Part shown: piece by piece, positions 8,509-17,228 of the stretch
Layout of the letters: each line of letters starts with the position of its first letter
Position numbering within the stretch: the stretch's first letter is position 1
Source: Deltaproteobacteria bacterium
Lineage (GTDB): Bacteria > Desulfobacterota > Syntrophobacteria > Syntrophobacterales > Syntrophobacteraceae
Length of the DNA stretch: 64,000 nucleotides
Assembly: GCA_021777755.1 (NCBI GenBank)
Contig: JAJYDE010000010.1
Location: 1-64,000 of the forward strand
Direction: 5' to 3'
The notes under the pieces: model-generated
Database searches by the model: none
Told to the model about the DNA's origin: nothing
What the model saw: only the letters and a program-made list of their open reading frames with translations
Position numbers and translations under genes: made by a program

Positions 8509-8781
8509 TCATTCGGCGGTTGCAGGATCGATCATGGATTTTATCTCCGAGAGCCTGTTGGCCGGAAACCCGCCTTGCCGGGCATGTTCGAGCACCATCT
8601 CCTTGTCGGGCGCGATGTAGACGCAATAGACCTTATCGTCGGTTACGTAGCTTTGAACCCACTGGATTTCAGGGCCAAGAGCGGCGAGTACTTCGCAAGA
8701 CTTCCGCGAGATGCCTCGAAGCTCTTGCGGAGACAGCTTGCCGGCGCCCGGGATATCACGTTCAATCAAATACTTGGGCAT
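8509..8781 (-). CDS. DUF4242 (SCO4226-like) small protein
   Basis: 90 residues starting MPKYLIERDIPGAG, a typical beginning for DUF4242 proteins, small ferredoxin-like alpha/beta folds related to the nickel-binding Streptomyces protein SCO4226. The middle, VQSYVTDDKVYCVYIAPD, matches the family pattern of strands. It is a stand-alone single-domain protein on the same strand as its neighbours. Metal binding is possible from family knowledge but has not been shown for this subgroup. Confidence 0.75.
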   Translation of the reverse strand: MPKYLIERDIPGAGKLSPQELRGISRKSCEVLAALGPEIQWVQSYVTDDKVYCVYIAPDKEMVLEHARQGGFPANRLSEIKSMIDPATAE

Positions 8782-8886
8782 TGTTTATACTCCTGTTCCC
8801 ATGGTCGGAAGTTTAATGAATTTCTTTCTTGCCCGCTGCGTTTCCGCAACGCGCAATCCGCCCGCGGCGACACGCCGTCGCGCCGC

Positions 8887-9726
8887 CTAATGCAATACGA
8901 AACCCTTCCGTCTCAGTTCTTCAATTTTCAGGCGCACCATCTTCACGTCCGGAGCGGAAGGAGCAAGCGAGACATATTTCACCCAATCCCGGACCGCCAG
9001 TTCATTTACCCCCAAGGTTTCGTAGAGACATCCTCGTGTCCTGTACTCCGGGGCCGCATCGGGATTTAAGGCGATAATCCATTCAACGGTCTGAAGGGCT
9101 TTGACGTTTTCGCCCATATGAATGTAGATTCCCTTGAGATTAGTTATGAGCCGAACGAGTATCGCCCCGGGTCCCGCGGAATCCAGAAGTCCAGGACCGA
9201 ACATTCCGGCCCCGCCATGCTGAACGGCCACCCTTCGGCGGAATTCGTTTTCGTCCAGTACTACTCCCCTGTAAAACGGATCCATGAGACACCTGCCCCC
9301 CGCTCCGTAGACTCCAGCGATAAAATGACCGGGCGCCGCAATCCCTCGCACGTCGAGCCCGGCTCTTCGCCCAACCTCCATGTAGACCAGGCCGAGGGTT
9401 ATGGGAATCCCGGTCTTGCGGTTCAGCACACGATTGAGACAACTGTTATCAGGAGCGTAATAGTCTTTGGTGTTTCCGCTGAACCCTTCCTGTTCGCAAA
9501 GCACGAAGGCCATCATTTCCGCAATACGTCGAAGGTCGGATAAGCCCGAGACTTTTTTCTTCAGGCGGTTCGAAAGCCTCTCAAGTTCGTTCCGGCAAAA
9601 TGCTTCATCCAGCTCCGGATATTCGAGTCGAGATATCAGCAGCCAGGAGCGCACCAAGTCTATCTCGGATTCGGGACGCATTACCGCATCGTCAAATTCT
9701 TTTTGGAGCACCCCGCTCGAAACCAT
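8887..9726 (-). CDS. SirB1-type transglutaminase-fold protein with TPR tail
   Basis: 279 residues of the SirB1/YchA family. The N-terminal core contains YYAPDNSCLNRVLNRKTG and IPITLGLVYMEVGRRAGL. A His-containing strand (GIAAPGHFI) and a conserved Asp segment (DPFYRG) complete the papain-like transglutaminase fold. The usual catalytic Cys position near the SCLNRV segment keeps a Cys (NSCLNRVL). The last 70 residues form a TPR-like pair of helices (ALNPDAAPEYRTRGCLYETLG). A strong GGAGGAG site precedes the ATG. Family function is not settled. It lies 39 nt after the amidohydrolase gene and may share its transcript. Confidence 0.8.
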   Translation of the reverse strand: MVSSGVLQKEFDDAVMRPESEIDLVRSWLLISRLEYPELDEAFCRNELERLSNRLKKKVSGLSDLRRIAEMMAFVLCEQEGFSGNTKDYYAPDNSCLNRVLNRKTGIPITLGLVYMEVGRRAGLDVRGIAAPGHFIAGVYGAGGRCLMDPFYRGVVLDENEFRRRVAVQHGGAGMFGPGLLDSAGPGAILVRLITNLKGIYIHMGENVKALQTVEWIIALNPDAAPEYRTRGCLYETLGVNELAVRDWVKYVSLAPSAPDVKMVRLKIEELRRKGFVLH

Positions 9727-9765
9727 TCTTTTTCTCTCCTCCCCGGATTCCCGCTTCGGACCTTC

Positions 9766-11037
9766 TTATCCAATGGCCAACAAAGAGGACGCATTCAGGC
9801 CAAGCACCTTGCGTTTTTCTTTTTCGGTTAGCATGGTGTTTGCCTTCAAGGCCCCCACCAGGTAGGTCAGGCTAACTCCGGCGGTTTTGGGAAGAGGATA
9901 ATCGGTAGCAAACAGCACCCGGTCGAAGCCGATAGTCCTTCTGATTTCCTTTACCACAATTTCCCGCTCCAGAAGCCAGTCCACCGCGGCAAGATCGGCA
10001 TAGACATTCCTGTATTTTTTTCCCAGTTGGAGGACTTCATGCAACCAAATACCCGGGATATAGGTACTGTATGCTCCGAAATGGGCGAATACGACAGGAA
10101 CGTCCGCGTACTTTTTAAGAAGGGGTTCCCAAAGGCTCGGATGAGCCTCCCGGCTGAGTTCGGGAAGCTCGAAAGGGCCGGGGCCGCACCCGCAGTGGGA
10201 AAGGATAATTGATTGGGTTTTGGCGCAATATTGGAACAGCAGCTCCATATTCGGGTTTTCGGCGGGGTTGAAAAACTGCGAATAAGGCAGCAGTTTGATC
10301 CCCCGAAGTTGCAAGCGTCCTATTTCTTCCAGCTTTTCTTCCACATAGTCTCTGCTCCTGGACAGGTTAACGGAGCCAAAACCTATGAGGATATCGGGAT
10401 AATCGGCGACCCAGTCCGCGACATCTCGGTTAACGACGTGAGTAGTCGAATAAAGGCTCGCTCTGATCTGGTTGACCATTTTTTCAAACGGAATGGTCCT
10501 GGCTCGGGAAGACTTCGAGTAATCCATTTCCAGTTTTGCGCGAATCTCGGGGCGGTCCAGATCGGAGGGGTCCGTGTCGGTGGCCAGAATAACGCCGTGG
10601 GTCAGGCCCGCTTCGCGCATATCCGAAAAGAACTGCAAATCGTGTGCTTTCGGGTGGATGTGAAAATCCACTATCGGGAAAAAGCCGGATTTTGAAGCCA
10701 TCGCCTCCGTGTTGTCGGGAAAACCCTTTGAAGATTCAAGCTCCGAGGGCTTAAAGGCTCCTTTCCCTTTGACGAGCAAGTAATCGCCCTTGGGGCTCGA
10801 ATCGTGCAATGCCCACAGGCCCATCATTATGCGGTGCCTGATACGGAAGTCGGTCGCCCCGAAAAGGTGGGGCTGAAGCATTTCAATAAGCTCCCGCCGG
10901 TCTTCGACGTCGTTTATGCGAAAGAGATCCCTGACCACTTTCCAGCGCACATCCGGCGGATCGTGCGCCAGGGACTCGACGATCCGCTCCTTGCCTGGAA
11001 GCGGAGGAAAACCTATGTAGGACGGGTCTGTTTTCAT
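9766..11037 (-). CDS. Amidohydrolase-family (TIM-barrel) metal-dependent hydrolase
   Basis: 423 residues. An N-terminal helical part of about 115 residues (RWKVVRDLFRINDVEDRREL) precedes an amidohydrolase-2 barrel. The barrel shows the metal-binding HxH (VDFHIHPK), later His segments (ILSHCGCG and VFAHFG) and a terminal Asp (LFATDYP). This subgroup includes decarboxylases and hydrolases acting on carboxylic acids; the substrate cannot be read here. The N-terminal extension is longer than usual and HEAT-like. It lies downstream of the acetate-transporter gene on the same strand but is separated from it by a strong hairpin. Confidence 0.8.
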   Translation of the reverse strand: MKTDPSYIGFPPLPGKERIVESLAHDPPDVRWKVVRDLFRINDVEDRRELIEMLQPHLFGATDFRIRHRIMMGLWALHDSSPKGDYLLVKGKGAFKPSELESSKGFPDNTEAMASKSGFFPIVDFHIHPKAHDLQFFSDMREAGLTHGVILATDTDPSDLDRPEIRAKLEMDYSKSSRARTIPFEKMVNQIRASLYSTTHVVNRDVADWVADYPDILIGFGSVNLSRSRDYVEEKLEEIGRLQLRGIKLLPYSQFFNPAENPNMELLFQYCAKTQSIILSHCGCGPGPFELPELSREAHPSLWEPLLKKYADVPVVFAHFGAYSTYIPGIWLHEVLQLGKKYRNVYADLAAVDWLLEREIVVKEIRRTIGFDRVLFATDYPLPKTAGVSLTYLVGALKANTMLTEKEKRKVLGLNASSLLAIG

Positions 11038-11068
11038 CCGTATCGCCTGTTAATCAGCCGTAAAATCC

Positions 11069-11111
11069 CTCCCGGTTGCGGAATGGTCGAAAACCACCCC
11101 GCAACCGGGAG
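11069..11111 (-). terminator. Strong hairpin between satP-like and amidohydrolase genes
   Basis: A perfect 13-bp inverted repeat (11069-11081 with 11099-11111) and a 17-nt loop. Read on the minus strand it follows the stop of the transporter gene and is followed by a short, broken T stretch (GGATTTTA). It could be a weak intrinsic terminator or an mRNA-stabilising hairpin. Confidence 0.55.
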
Positions 11112-11167
11112 TCGTCGATTTCGCAATTGGAGCCGCCACTGGTGAATTTAACCACTTCAAGGCGCGC

Positions 11168-11758
11168 CTAGCCGGCGATTGGACCCACCGGAAGCACCGA
11201 TCGTCCCCAAAGGGCGCCCAACAGTCCAGCCGCCGAAACGTAAAGAGCCAATAGACCGTCCACAATTCCCACGTAACCCGCGACTACAAGAAGGGACGGG
11301 TAACCCGCCAGGCCGAGGTCGAGCAAGACGAACACGGCAAGCAGGGCTACCAGGGTCAGTATGACGGCCTTGTTTGTGACAAACGCGGCGGCGAGGACAT
11401 ATACGGTAAAAATGGTGTAGGCGATGAGAAAAACCAGAAGAGTATTTGCATCCACCAGGTAAAGCTTCATCGCCACGCCGAGATCCATCAACCCGTAGAT
11501 TGCCCAGAACATGCCGTAAATTCCGAACACAAGTCCCGTGAAAAGTTCGTTTTTCTTGAAACCATTAAGGCAAGCGAAAAAGTGAATCAGAGCGGTAAGC
11601 AGACACATGGGGATGATGATGCTGACCGCGTTGGGGCCGATGAGCCCGGCATTTAGAAAGCTCAAGGTGAAAAGAGCGATGCCGAAGCTCGCCAACCCTA
11701 CCGTGGAAGGATCGGCTACCGCCTGATTTACGACATTTAAAGTATTTTCTTGCGCCAT
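11168..11758 (-). CDS. Acetate/succinate uptake transporter, GPR1/FUN34/YaaH (SatP) family
   Basis: 196 residues from the ATG at 11758, which has a GGAG site 10 nt upstream; upstream in-frame codons look unrelated to the family. It shows six hydrophobic segments. Family marks are the N-terminal NPSTVGL-like stretch (ADPSTVGLASFGIALFTLS), GIYGMFWAIYG and the C-terminal GIVDGLLALYVSAAGLL. These inner-membrane proteins move acetate or succinate with protons. The motif usually starting AxPxPLGL is relaxed to DPSTVGL. It is oriented away from the sulfite-reductase-type genes to the right. Confidence 0.85.
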   Translation of the reverse strand: MAQENTLNVVNQAVADPSTVGLASFGIALFTLSFLNAGLIGPNAVSIIIPMCLLTALIHFFACLNGFKKNELFTGLVFGIYGMFWAIYGLMDLGVAMKLYLVDANTLLVFLIAYTIFTVYVLAAAFVTNKAVILTLVALLAVFVLLDLGLAGYPSLLVVAGYVGIVDGLLALYVSAAGLLGALWGRSVLPVGPIAG

Positions 11759-12506
11759 CTTTATTTTCTCCGTAAAAGCTATTTGTCCAAAGTCCTGCGC
11801 CAATACACCTCCGCAACAATCAAGTTTCTCGATCTGATCCGTTAGACAACCTGCGCCTTTATTCACCCCCTTCTGGCAATTAAGTTTAGACGGACAGGGA
11901 TCCAAGTGAATTCGCGGTTTCCCGCGCATTTTTATGTCCTACCTGATTTTCAGCTTTGATATTCAATTGGACGAGGGCTTTTCAAACAGCATGATCAACT
12001 TGGCAGAGAGATCGAAAACGAAACGGTCTTAGCGCTAAAACAGACAAAAGCATAAGCAAGATAGATACCACCCGGGGCGGCGGCCGGTCGCGATGTGTCT
12101 AAACCGGCTTCCCTTGGGGGTTTGACGAATACGGCGAGTCTGTTTGTTTGGCTATGGGGAAGCGGCGTGATTTTTTCCGGCAGTCTTTTTGCAAAACATT
12201 AGAAATGAGCTAACCCTTTGTCCTAAAACAGGAAATCGTTCCACCCCATCTTTTGGTTGCTTGCCCCGGGCGACCCCACTGTTTGTTTTAATGTTAAACC
12301 TCAATAGCTTAAGCAACCGAAAGCGCTTTTTTCATGAGGCGATTCGCCTCAAAACTCGAAAGGTTTCACCGCGGAGGGGCGAAGCGCACAGAGGCGAGCA
12401 AATCCCACAGCCAGTGGCATACATATTGCGGTGGCAATCGGGCCGACCAAACCACACTCAGCCGCGCGGCGCGGGACGACGCGCCGCCGCCGCAAGGAAA
12501 CTTTTT
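11759..12506. other. Divergent intergenic region, 748 bp
   Basis: This region separates the minus-strand transporter from the plus-strand siroheme proteins. No convincing gene was found. An open frame upstream of and in phase with the sulfite-reductase-type gene extends back to 12189 but looks non-coding (Arg/Pro-rich). A sigma-54-like element lies at 12178-12194, and the transporter ribosome site is at its left edge. Confidence 0.5.
12178..12194 (+). promoter_or_regulatory. Possible sigma-54 promoter upstream of the siroheme-protein genes
   Basis: The element reads CGGCAGTCTTTTTGCAA. It has GG and GC at the required 12-nt offset, an exact TTGCAA at -12 and GGCA at -24; the consensus T before GG is C. 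It lies about 310 nt upstream of the gene, which is far, so the call is tentative. Confidence 0.3.
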
Positions 12507-13178
12507 ATGAAAGTCGACATTCTGGAAAAAGGCGCCATTGTACAACGCGATGGCGAAACGTATGCGATTGCGCCCCACATACCCGGAGGTTTCATCGATG
12601 TGGACCAGTTTCGCAAACTCGTCGATATTGCGGAAAAATACGATGCGGCGGCGATGAAGCTGACCGCGGGCCAGCGAATCGCCATTGTCGGCTTGAGAGA
12701 GGAGGACCTGCCAGCGGTATGGGATGAGTTGGGGATGAGCATAGGTTACGCGATCGGACTTTGCGTGCGGATGGTGAAGTTTTGCCCCGGCACGACCTAT
12801 TGCAGGCACGGCAAGCAGGATGCAATGGGAATCGGCTTGAAGCTCGACAGTCTCTATCACGGGTATCGGCTTCCGGCAAAATTCAAGATCGGAGTGGCCG
12901 GGTGCGAGTATTCCTGCGCAGCTCCGCTCACCAAGGAAATAGGACTTCGAGGCGGTCCCGAAGGATGGACGATTAGCGCCGGGGGCAATGGAGGCGCCAA
13001 ACCGCGGCTGGGCGATATAGTGGGGGAGGCTCTAGGCGACCAGCAGGCCATGGAGCTGGCCAGGCGGATAGTGCTTTTCTTCGAGGAGTGCGGTTGGGCC
13101 AACAAGATGCGTCTCGGACGGGTAATAGACAAAATCGGACTGGATGAATTCAAAAAAGCGATAGGCGGAAGGATTTAG
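12507..13178 (+). CDS. Low-molecular-weight sulfite/nitrite reductase-type siroheme Fe-S protein, copy 1
   Basis: 223 residues from the ATG at 12507. It has one ferredoxin-like nitrite/sulfite reductase half domain (about 8-75) followed by the siroheme/4Fe-4S part, with C93 and C99 (CPGTTYC) and C133 and C137 (GCEYSC). This is the size and layout of the small assimilatory-type sulfite reductases of Desulfovibrio and Methanosarcina (about 220 residues), much smaller than DsrAB or CysI. The stop is immediately followed by the ATG of a second, diverged copy. Substrate (sulfite, nitrite or another) cannot be told from sequence; electrons could come from the rubredoxin just downstream. Confidence 0.85.
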   Translation: MKVDILEKGAIVQRDGETYAIAPHIPGGFIDVDQFRKLVDIAEKYDAAAMKLTAGQRIAIVGLREEDLPAVWDELGMSIGYAIGLCVRMVKFCPGTTYCRHGKQDAMGIGLKLDSLYHGYRLPAKFKIGVAGCEYSCAAPLTKEIGLRGGPEGWTISAGGNGGAKPRLGDIVGEALGDQQAMELARRIVLFFEECGWANKMRLGRVIDKIGLDEFKKAIGGRI

Positions 13179-13862
13179 ATGGGAAAAGACGACATCTTGC
13201 GTAAGGCCGCAATTCTTCAAAGAGATCAGGAAACCTACGCTATTATGGCCGACCTGGGCGGTGGGGTTATGGACACGCCAACCGCCCGTCGCATTGCGGA
13301 CGCAGCCGACAAGTTCGGAGCCAAGAAGCTTAAAATTACAGGAGCACAGCGGCTGGCGTTGCTCGGAGTCAAGGAGCAGGACATAGACGCCGCTTATGAG
13401 GTCATGGGGGTAAAATTTCAACAGTGCAGCCCCCTTTGCACACAGTATATCAAAGTCTGTCCCGGGAACACCTTCTGCCCCAGGGGGCAGAGGGACACAC
13501 TTTCTTTCGCATCCAGGGTCCGGGAGCGCTTCCACCCTTTTCCCAAAATAAGCGCCAAGATAAAGATCGGAATAGCCGGCTGCTACAACTCTTGCGTCGA
13601 ACCGGCCATTAAAGATATCGGGCTGATAGGGCTGCCCAAGGGCTGGACGCTTATGGCCGGAGGGGCGGGAGGAAAAGATCCGATGTTCGCCCAAATTATC
13701 GCAGCAAATTTAGAAGACGATAAGACACTCGAACTGGTCGAGCGCATACTAAAATACTATCGGGCGTCCGCGAGCAGGCATATGAGCAGAAACCACAGGC
13801 TCGGGGTTATTATGCGAGCCGAGGGAAAAGGTCCGCTCATGCGGGCCTGCGGGCTTGAATGA
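13179..13862 (+). CDS. Low-molecular-weight sulfite/nitrite reductase-type siroheme Fe-S protein, copy 2
   Basis: 227 residues, starting at the base after the previous stop with a GGAAGG site inside the upstream gene. It has the same layout as copy 1: a half domain, then C94/C100 (CPGNTFC) and C135/C139 (GCYNSC). All four cluster/siroheme cysteines are kept. It differs clearly from copy 1 over most of its length, and its first half has an extra Cys pair (QQCSPLC). The two may form a heteromer like the alpha/beta pairs of larger reductases, or act separately. The rubredoxin gene follows after 35 nt. Confidence 0.85.
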   Translation: MGKDDILRKAAILQRDQETYAIMADLGGGVMDTPTARRIADAADKFGAKKLKITGAQRLALLGVKEQDIDAAYEVMGVKFQQCSPLCTQYIKVCPGNTFCPRGQRDTLSFASRVRERFHPFPKISAKIKIGIAGCYNSCVEPAIKDIGLIGLPKGWTLMAGGAGGKDPMFAQIIAANLEDDKTLELVERILKYYRASASRHMSRNHRLGVIMRAEGKGPLMRACGLE

Positions 13863-13897
13863 ACAACAATTAGCGAACCGGGTTGACTGGAGGCCAT

Positions 13898-14038
13898 ATG
13901 GAGAAATGGAGCTGCTCTGTCTGCGGTTTTGTCTACGATCCGGGGGAAAACGACGAGGTCGCTTTTGGAAACCTCCCGGACTCCTGGTTTTGTCCGGGCT
14001 GCGGCGTTGGTAAAGAGTTCTTCGAAAAAATGGAGTAA
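13898..14038 (+). CDS. Rubredoxin
   Basis: 46 residues beginning [19 protein letters not shown]. It has the two rubredoxin knuckles, CSVCGF and CPGCGV, around one iron. The loop between them is a little shorter than in typical 52-residue rubredoxins ([14 protein letters not shown]), so it is a short type. An AGG site lies in front of the ATG at 13898. It is a small cytosolic one-electron carrier, and its position suggests it serves the two siroheme proteins upstream. Confidence 0.9.
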   Translation: MEKWSCSVCGFVYDPGENDEVAFGNLPDSWFCPGCGVGKEFFEKME

Positions 14039-14056
14039 CTTGCCGGAGGGTCTTTT

Positions 14057-14329
14057 ATGGACGTGGTTAAGGATAAAGCAGTATGCGGGACATGTGAGGA
14101 CTGGTGTGGGAAAAGAGAATCCGTCGATGAAAAGATCGTCAGGCTCAGCCCTTCGGCCCGAGGCGATTGCAAGAGGAACAACAAGCTCAAGAGCCCGCAG
14201 GGAGGCTGCGATCAGTGGCGGGAAATGAAGACAGAGGAAACACCTTGCATAAAAAAGGGTGGTCAGGTACCCGATTCCGAGTGCCTTATGAACTTACGGG
14301 GTTTGTCCCACTCCGTTTCACGGGAATGA
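14057..14329 (+). CDS. Small Cys-rich protein of unknown function
   Basis: 90 residues with seven cysteines, four of them in CGTCEDWCGKRE and GDCKRNN near the start and others in GGCDQW, TPCIKK and DSECLM. The first motif, C-x2-C-x3-C-G-K-R, suggests a metal-binding fold. It has a GGAGG-type site upstream and lies between the rubredoxin and the glycosyltransferase gene; its stop nearly abuts the next start. It may bind iron or zinc. A RiPP precursor role for the downstream radical SAM enzyme is possible but unsupported. Confidence 0.5.
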   Translation: MDVVKDKAVCGTCEDWCGKRESVDEKIVRLSPSARGDCKRNNKLKSPQGGCDQWREMKTEETPCIKKGGQVPDSECLMNLRGLSHSVSRE

Positions 14330-14332
14330 CCG

Positions 14333-15820
14333 ATGAACAGCGACGAAAACGGGGAGGCGGGCGCGCTCCTCTACCGTCTCGCAAAGGGGGTAAAATATCG
14401 TCAGGTGGAAGGCCGTCCCACTCTCGTCCTGGACTATCCCCTGAAAGTTGTGCGCCTCGACCCCGTGTGGAGTTCGCTATTTATATTTAGCGACCTGGCT
14501 TCCCGCGGGACCTTCTACCTTGAAAATTCCATAGACCAGGTCGGTCGTCCGAGTTCGCAAAAGACCGAGCGCTTCCTTAATTTGCTGGTCCGGAAGGGTT
14601 TTCTGGAAAGCTCGGGCACAGAGTCGCTCTTTTCCCCTCCCTTTGTTTCCGTGATCGTTCCCGTGCGCAATCGGGCGGAAATGATCGCAGAATGCCTGCG
14701 CTCCCTCCATGCGCTCGATTATCCCCGTGAAAAAATTGAAATCATCGTCGTCGATGATGCCTCCCAAGACAATACTTCGGCAGTTGTCTCCGAGTTTCAA
14801 GTTAAACTCATCCGCCTTCCCGAGCGCAGACAGGCCGCATGGTGCAGGAACAGCGCCGCCGGGCAAGCTCGGGGCGAGCTTCTGGCCTTCATAGACTCCG
14901 ACTGCCTGGCCGATGCGCTCTGGCTGAAGGATTTGGTGCCGGCCTTCCGGGACCCGGCCGTGGGAGCGGTCGGAGGTGTTGTCGAGGCCTATCGGGGCCA
15001 AGGAGGATTGGACCGCTACGAGACGGTTAAATCCTCGCTGAAGGTCAGTTCCAGGCACAGACGCTCCGGACCCGACGACCGCCTTTTCTATGTCCCTTCC
15101 TGCAATCTTGTCGTTCGAAAAGAGATCTTTTTGCAAGTTGGCGGTTTCAGGGCCGACCTTCACGTGGGAGAAGACGTGGACCTCTGCTGGAGGTTGCAGG
15201 ATCACGGGTTCGAGGTGGAATACAGGCCTTCCGGAAAAATCCATCACAAACACCGAAACCGCTTGTGGCCTTTCTGTTTGAGACGCTTCCAGTACGGGAC
15301 TTCCGAGCCGATGCTCCAAAAGCTCCACCCGGAAAGGAAGAAAACTTTTCCTGTTCCTCCGACGGCCTTTCTCTTCTGGGCAGTGAGCGCCCTGTCGGCG
15401 GCGCTTCGAACCTTTCCCCTGGCCGCAATGGGTCTTGCCATCCTTTTCGGGGAGTCTTTCCAAAGGTTTTGGAAAATGCGCCAAAGCAAAATCCCGTTGG
15501 ATTTAAAAGAGGTCGGCCTTGCGGTTTTTCGAAGCTGCCTGAGCTTCTTTTACCATTGCTGCGCGTTCGTTTCCCGTTACTATCTAATATGGGCCTTCCT
15601 TCTTGCGCCGCTTTTCCCCTCCACATCGTTGCTTCTTTTCTCCATGCACCTTTTGACCGGGACGGTCGAGTACCTGACGCGCCGGCCTCAATTGTCCCCT
15701 TTCGAGTTCGCCCTTTGCTTTACACTGGAACAGATGTCCTACCAGGCCGGCGTCTGGTGGGGATGCATGAGAAACCAAAATTTTTATGCCGTCATGCCAA
15801 AAATAGAAATCCGTTTCTAA
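14333..15820 (+). CDS. mftF: Mycofactocin-type glycosyltransferase (MftF-like)
   Basis: 495 residues. Residues 1-95 form a PqqD-like winged-helix part (TFYLENSIDQVG), followed by a GT2 domain from about 103 (PFVSVIVPVRNRAEMIAEC). The nucleotide/metal site has VVDDASQDNT (139-148) and DSD (188-190), the acceptor-side motif is HVGEDVDLCWR, and the C-terminus has membrane-seeking helices (about 345-470). An N-terminal PqqD-like part fused to GT2 is the layout of MftF, which adds a beta-1,4-glucan chain to premycofactocin. The genes mftA and mftBC elsewhere in the window support this. Without them it could be called only a GT2 enzyme. Confidence 0.75.
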   Translation: MNSDENGEAGALLYRLAKGVKYRQVEGRPTLVLDYPLKVVRLDPVWSSLFIFSDLASRGTFYLENSIDQVGRPSSQKTERFLNLLVRKGFLESSGTESLFSPPFVSVIVPVRNRAEMIAECLRSLHALDYPREKIEIIVVDDASQDNTSAVVSEFQVKLIRLPERRQAAWCRNSAAGQARGELLAFIDSDCLADALWLKDLVPAFRDPAVGAVGGVVEAYRGQGGLDRYETVKSSLKVSSRHRRSGPDDRLFYVPSCNLVVRKEIFLQVGGFRADLHVGEDVDLCWRLQDHGFEVEYRPSGKIHHKHRNRLWPFCLRRFQYGTSEPMLQKLHPERKKTFPVPPTAFLFWAVSALSAALRTFPLAAMGLAILFGESFQRFWKMRQSKIPLDLKEVGLAVFRSCLSFFYHCCAFVSRYYLIWAFLLAPLFPSTSLLLFSMHLLTGTVEYLTRRPQLSPFEFALCFTLEQMSYQAGVWWGCMRNQNFYAVMPKIEIRF

Positions 15821-15833
15821 AAAAGGGAGAAAG

Positions 15834-16973
15834 GTGAGCGATTCTTCGCTCGGCATAGCCGCCCGGCTTTTGGCGAAAGGGTTGCGGTATCGGTTCATGA
15901 AATGGACCGGGAGGCCTGGAAAATTGCAGGCGGCAAGCCTCGAAGTCACCCATCGCTGCATCGCCCGGTGCATAATGTGCAATATCTGGAAGATCCCCGG
16001 AGATGTTCCGGAAATCTCGAATGAACGCTGGCTTTCACTGCTTTCCTCCCCCTGGTTTTCAGATCTTAGGGAGTTGGATGTAACGGGGGGCGAGCCTTTT
16101 TTAAAAAGCGATCTTTTCGATCTCCTCGCGGGCGTGGCGGAACTCAAAAGCGGCAACCTCAAGGCCCTGAGATCGATCGCCGTTACGACCAACGGCCTGC
16201 TGCCCGAAAAGGTGATAGGGGAGACGGAAAAAATCGTCCGGGAGTTGGAAAGGCATGACATAGAGCTTGTGGTAGTTTGTGCGATGGACGCCGTTGGCTT
16301 CACTCACGAGCGGATCAGGAACTTTCCCGACGCCTGGTCCAGGGTCGACGAGACCATCGAGGGACTTGTGGGGTTGCGGCAGAGGCATTCTCTCATAATA
16401 GGGCTCAAGACCACCGTGCTTCCGATAAACGTCGGAGAACTACACGGGGTGGCGGCTTATGCGGAGGCGCGCGGACTTTTTACGATCGTCTCGCCCCGCA
16501 TCATAACGGAGGGGCGCTATCTGAACAGGGATATGGCCGCCAGCCTGGCCTTCAGTCCTGAAGACCTCCGGAAGATGATCGACTTCTACCAGGGTGAGCC
16601 ATTCCACTGGAGTTACCACCGTGAGATGTTGCTCAAATATTTTAAGGGCGGTGTCGCTAAAAAACCCTGCGCCTGCGGCTTCAACTATCTCTTTGTGCGC
16701 AGTAACGGAGACGTTTATCCGTGCCCGCTGCTGGGCGCGTGCGCCGGTAACGTTAATGATGAAAAACTGGAAAACATCTTCCGCTCGGAGACGGCAAAAC
16801 GGATCCTCAAAAAGGCGGGAAGATTTCCGCAATGTCGCACGTGCACGGAACCGGGGCTCGAACGATATGCTCTTCCCTCCGAGGGTTTTTCCTATCTTTT
16901 ACTCCTTCTAAAGACGGGCGGCACCAAGTTCTTCGAGGCCCACCGCCACATGGGGCTAAATAAATACTTCTAG
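15834..16973 (+). CDS. Radical SAM/SPASM-domain protein of unknown substrate
   Basis: 379 residues from a GTG at 15834 with GGGAG 7 nt upstream. The radical SAM cluster motif is CIARCIMC in LEVTHRCIARCIMCNIWK, followed by DVTGGEPF. The C-terminal SPASM/twitch part shows CACGFNYLFVRSNGDVYPCP and CRTC. The layout is that of peptide-modifying or heme-biosynthesis-like enzymes. It starts 13 nt after the MftF-type gene, so it is likely to act with it, perhaps on a mycofactocin derivative. It is clearly distinct from MftC at 40500. Function is not known. Confidence 0.75.
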   Translation: MSDSSLGIAARLLAKGLRYRFMKWTGRPGKLQAASLEVTHRCIARCIMCNIWKIPGDVPEISNERWLSLLSSPWFSDLRELDVTGGEPFLKSDLFDLLAGVAELKSGNLKALRSIAVTTNGLLPEKVIGETEKIVRELERHDIELVVVCAMDAVGFTHERIRNFPDAWSRVDETIEGLVGLRQRHSLIIGLKTTVLPINVGELHGVAAYAEARGLFTIVSPRIITEGRYLNRDMAASLAFSPEDLRKMIDFYQGEPFHWSYHREMLLKYFKGGVAKKPCACGFNYLFVRSNGDVYPCPLLGACAGNVNDEKLENIFRSETAKRILKKAGRFPQCRTCTEPGLERYALPSEGFSYLLLLLKTGGTKFFEAHRHMGLNKYF

Positions 16974-17228
16974 CCGTGCTTCGGCCCATTTGCCTGGCAA
17001 GGCGCCGGCCGCGCGGAAGGGGAAAGAAGAACGGCGTCGCCGGAGAGTATCCCCGCTTCCCGAGAAGCCAAACGTGCTCGGCAACCGAGAAATGTTCCTG
17101 AAAACGGGTGCTGCCCGGAAACTGCAAGCAAGACACAGTTGGCCCGCCATGCCGCTGGCGCCCGACCCGTAAGTGTTCAGGCGCGCCACGATTGACACGG
17201 CACACGGCGCCCGGCCTCTGGATAATAT

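Noticed and set aside
15871-15885. A sigma-54-like TGGC-N7-TTGC sequence
   Set aside because: It lies inside the coding region of the radical SAM protein, with no gene start downstream at a suitable distance.
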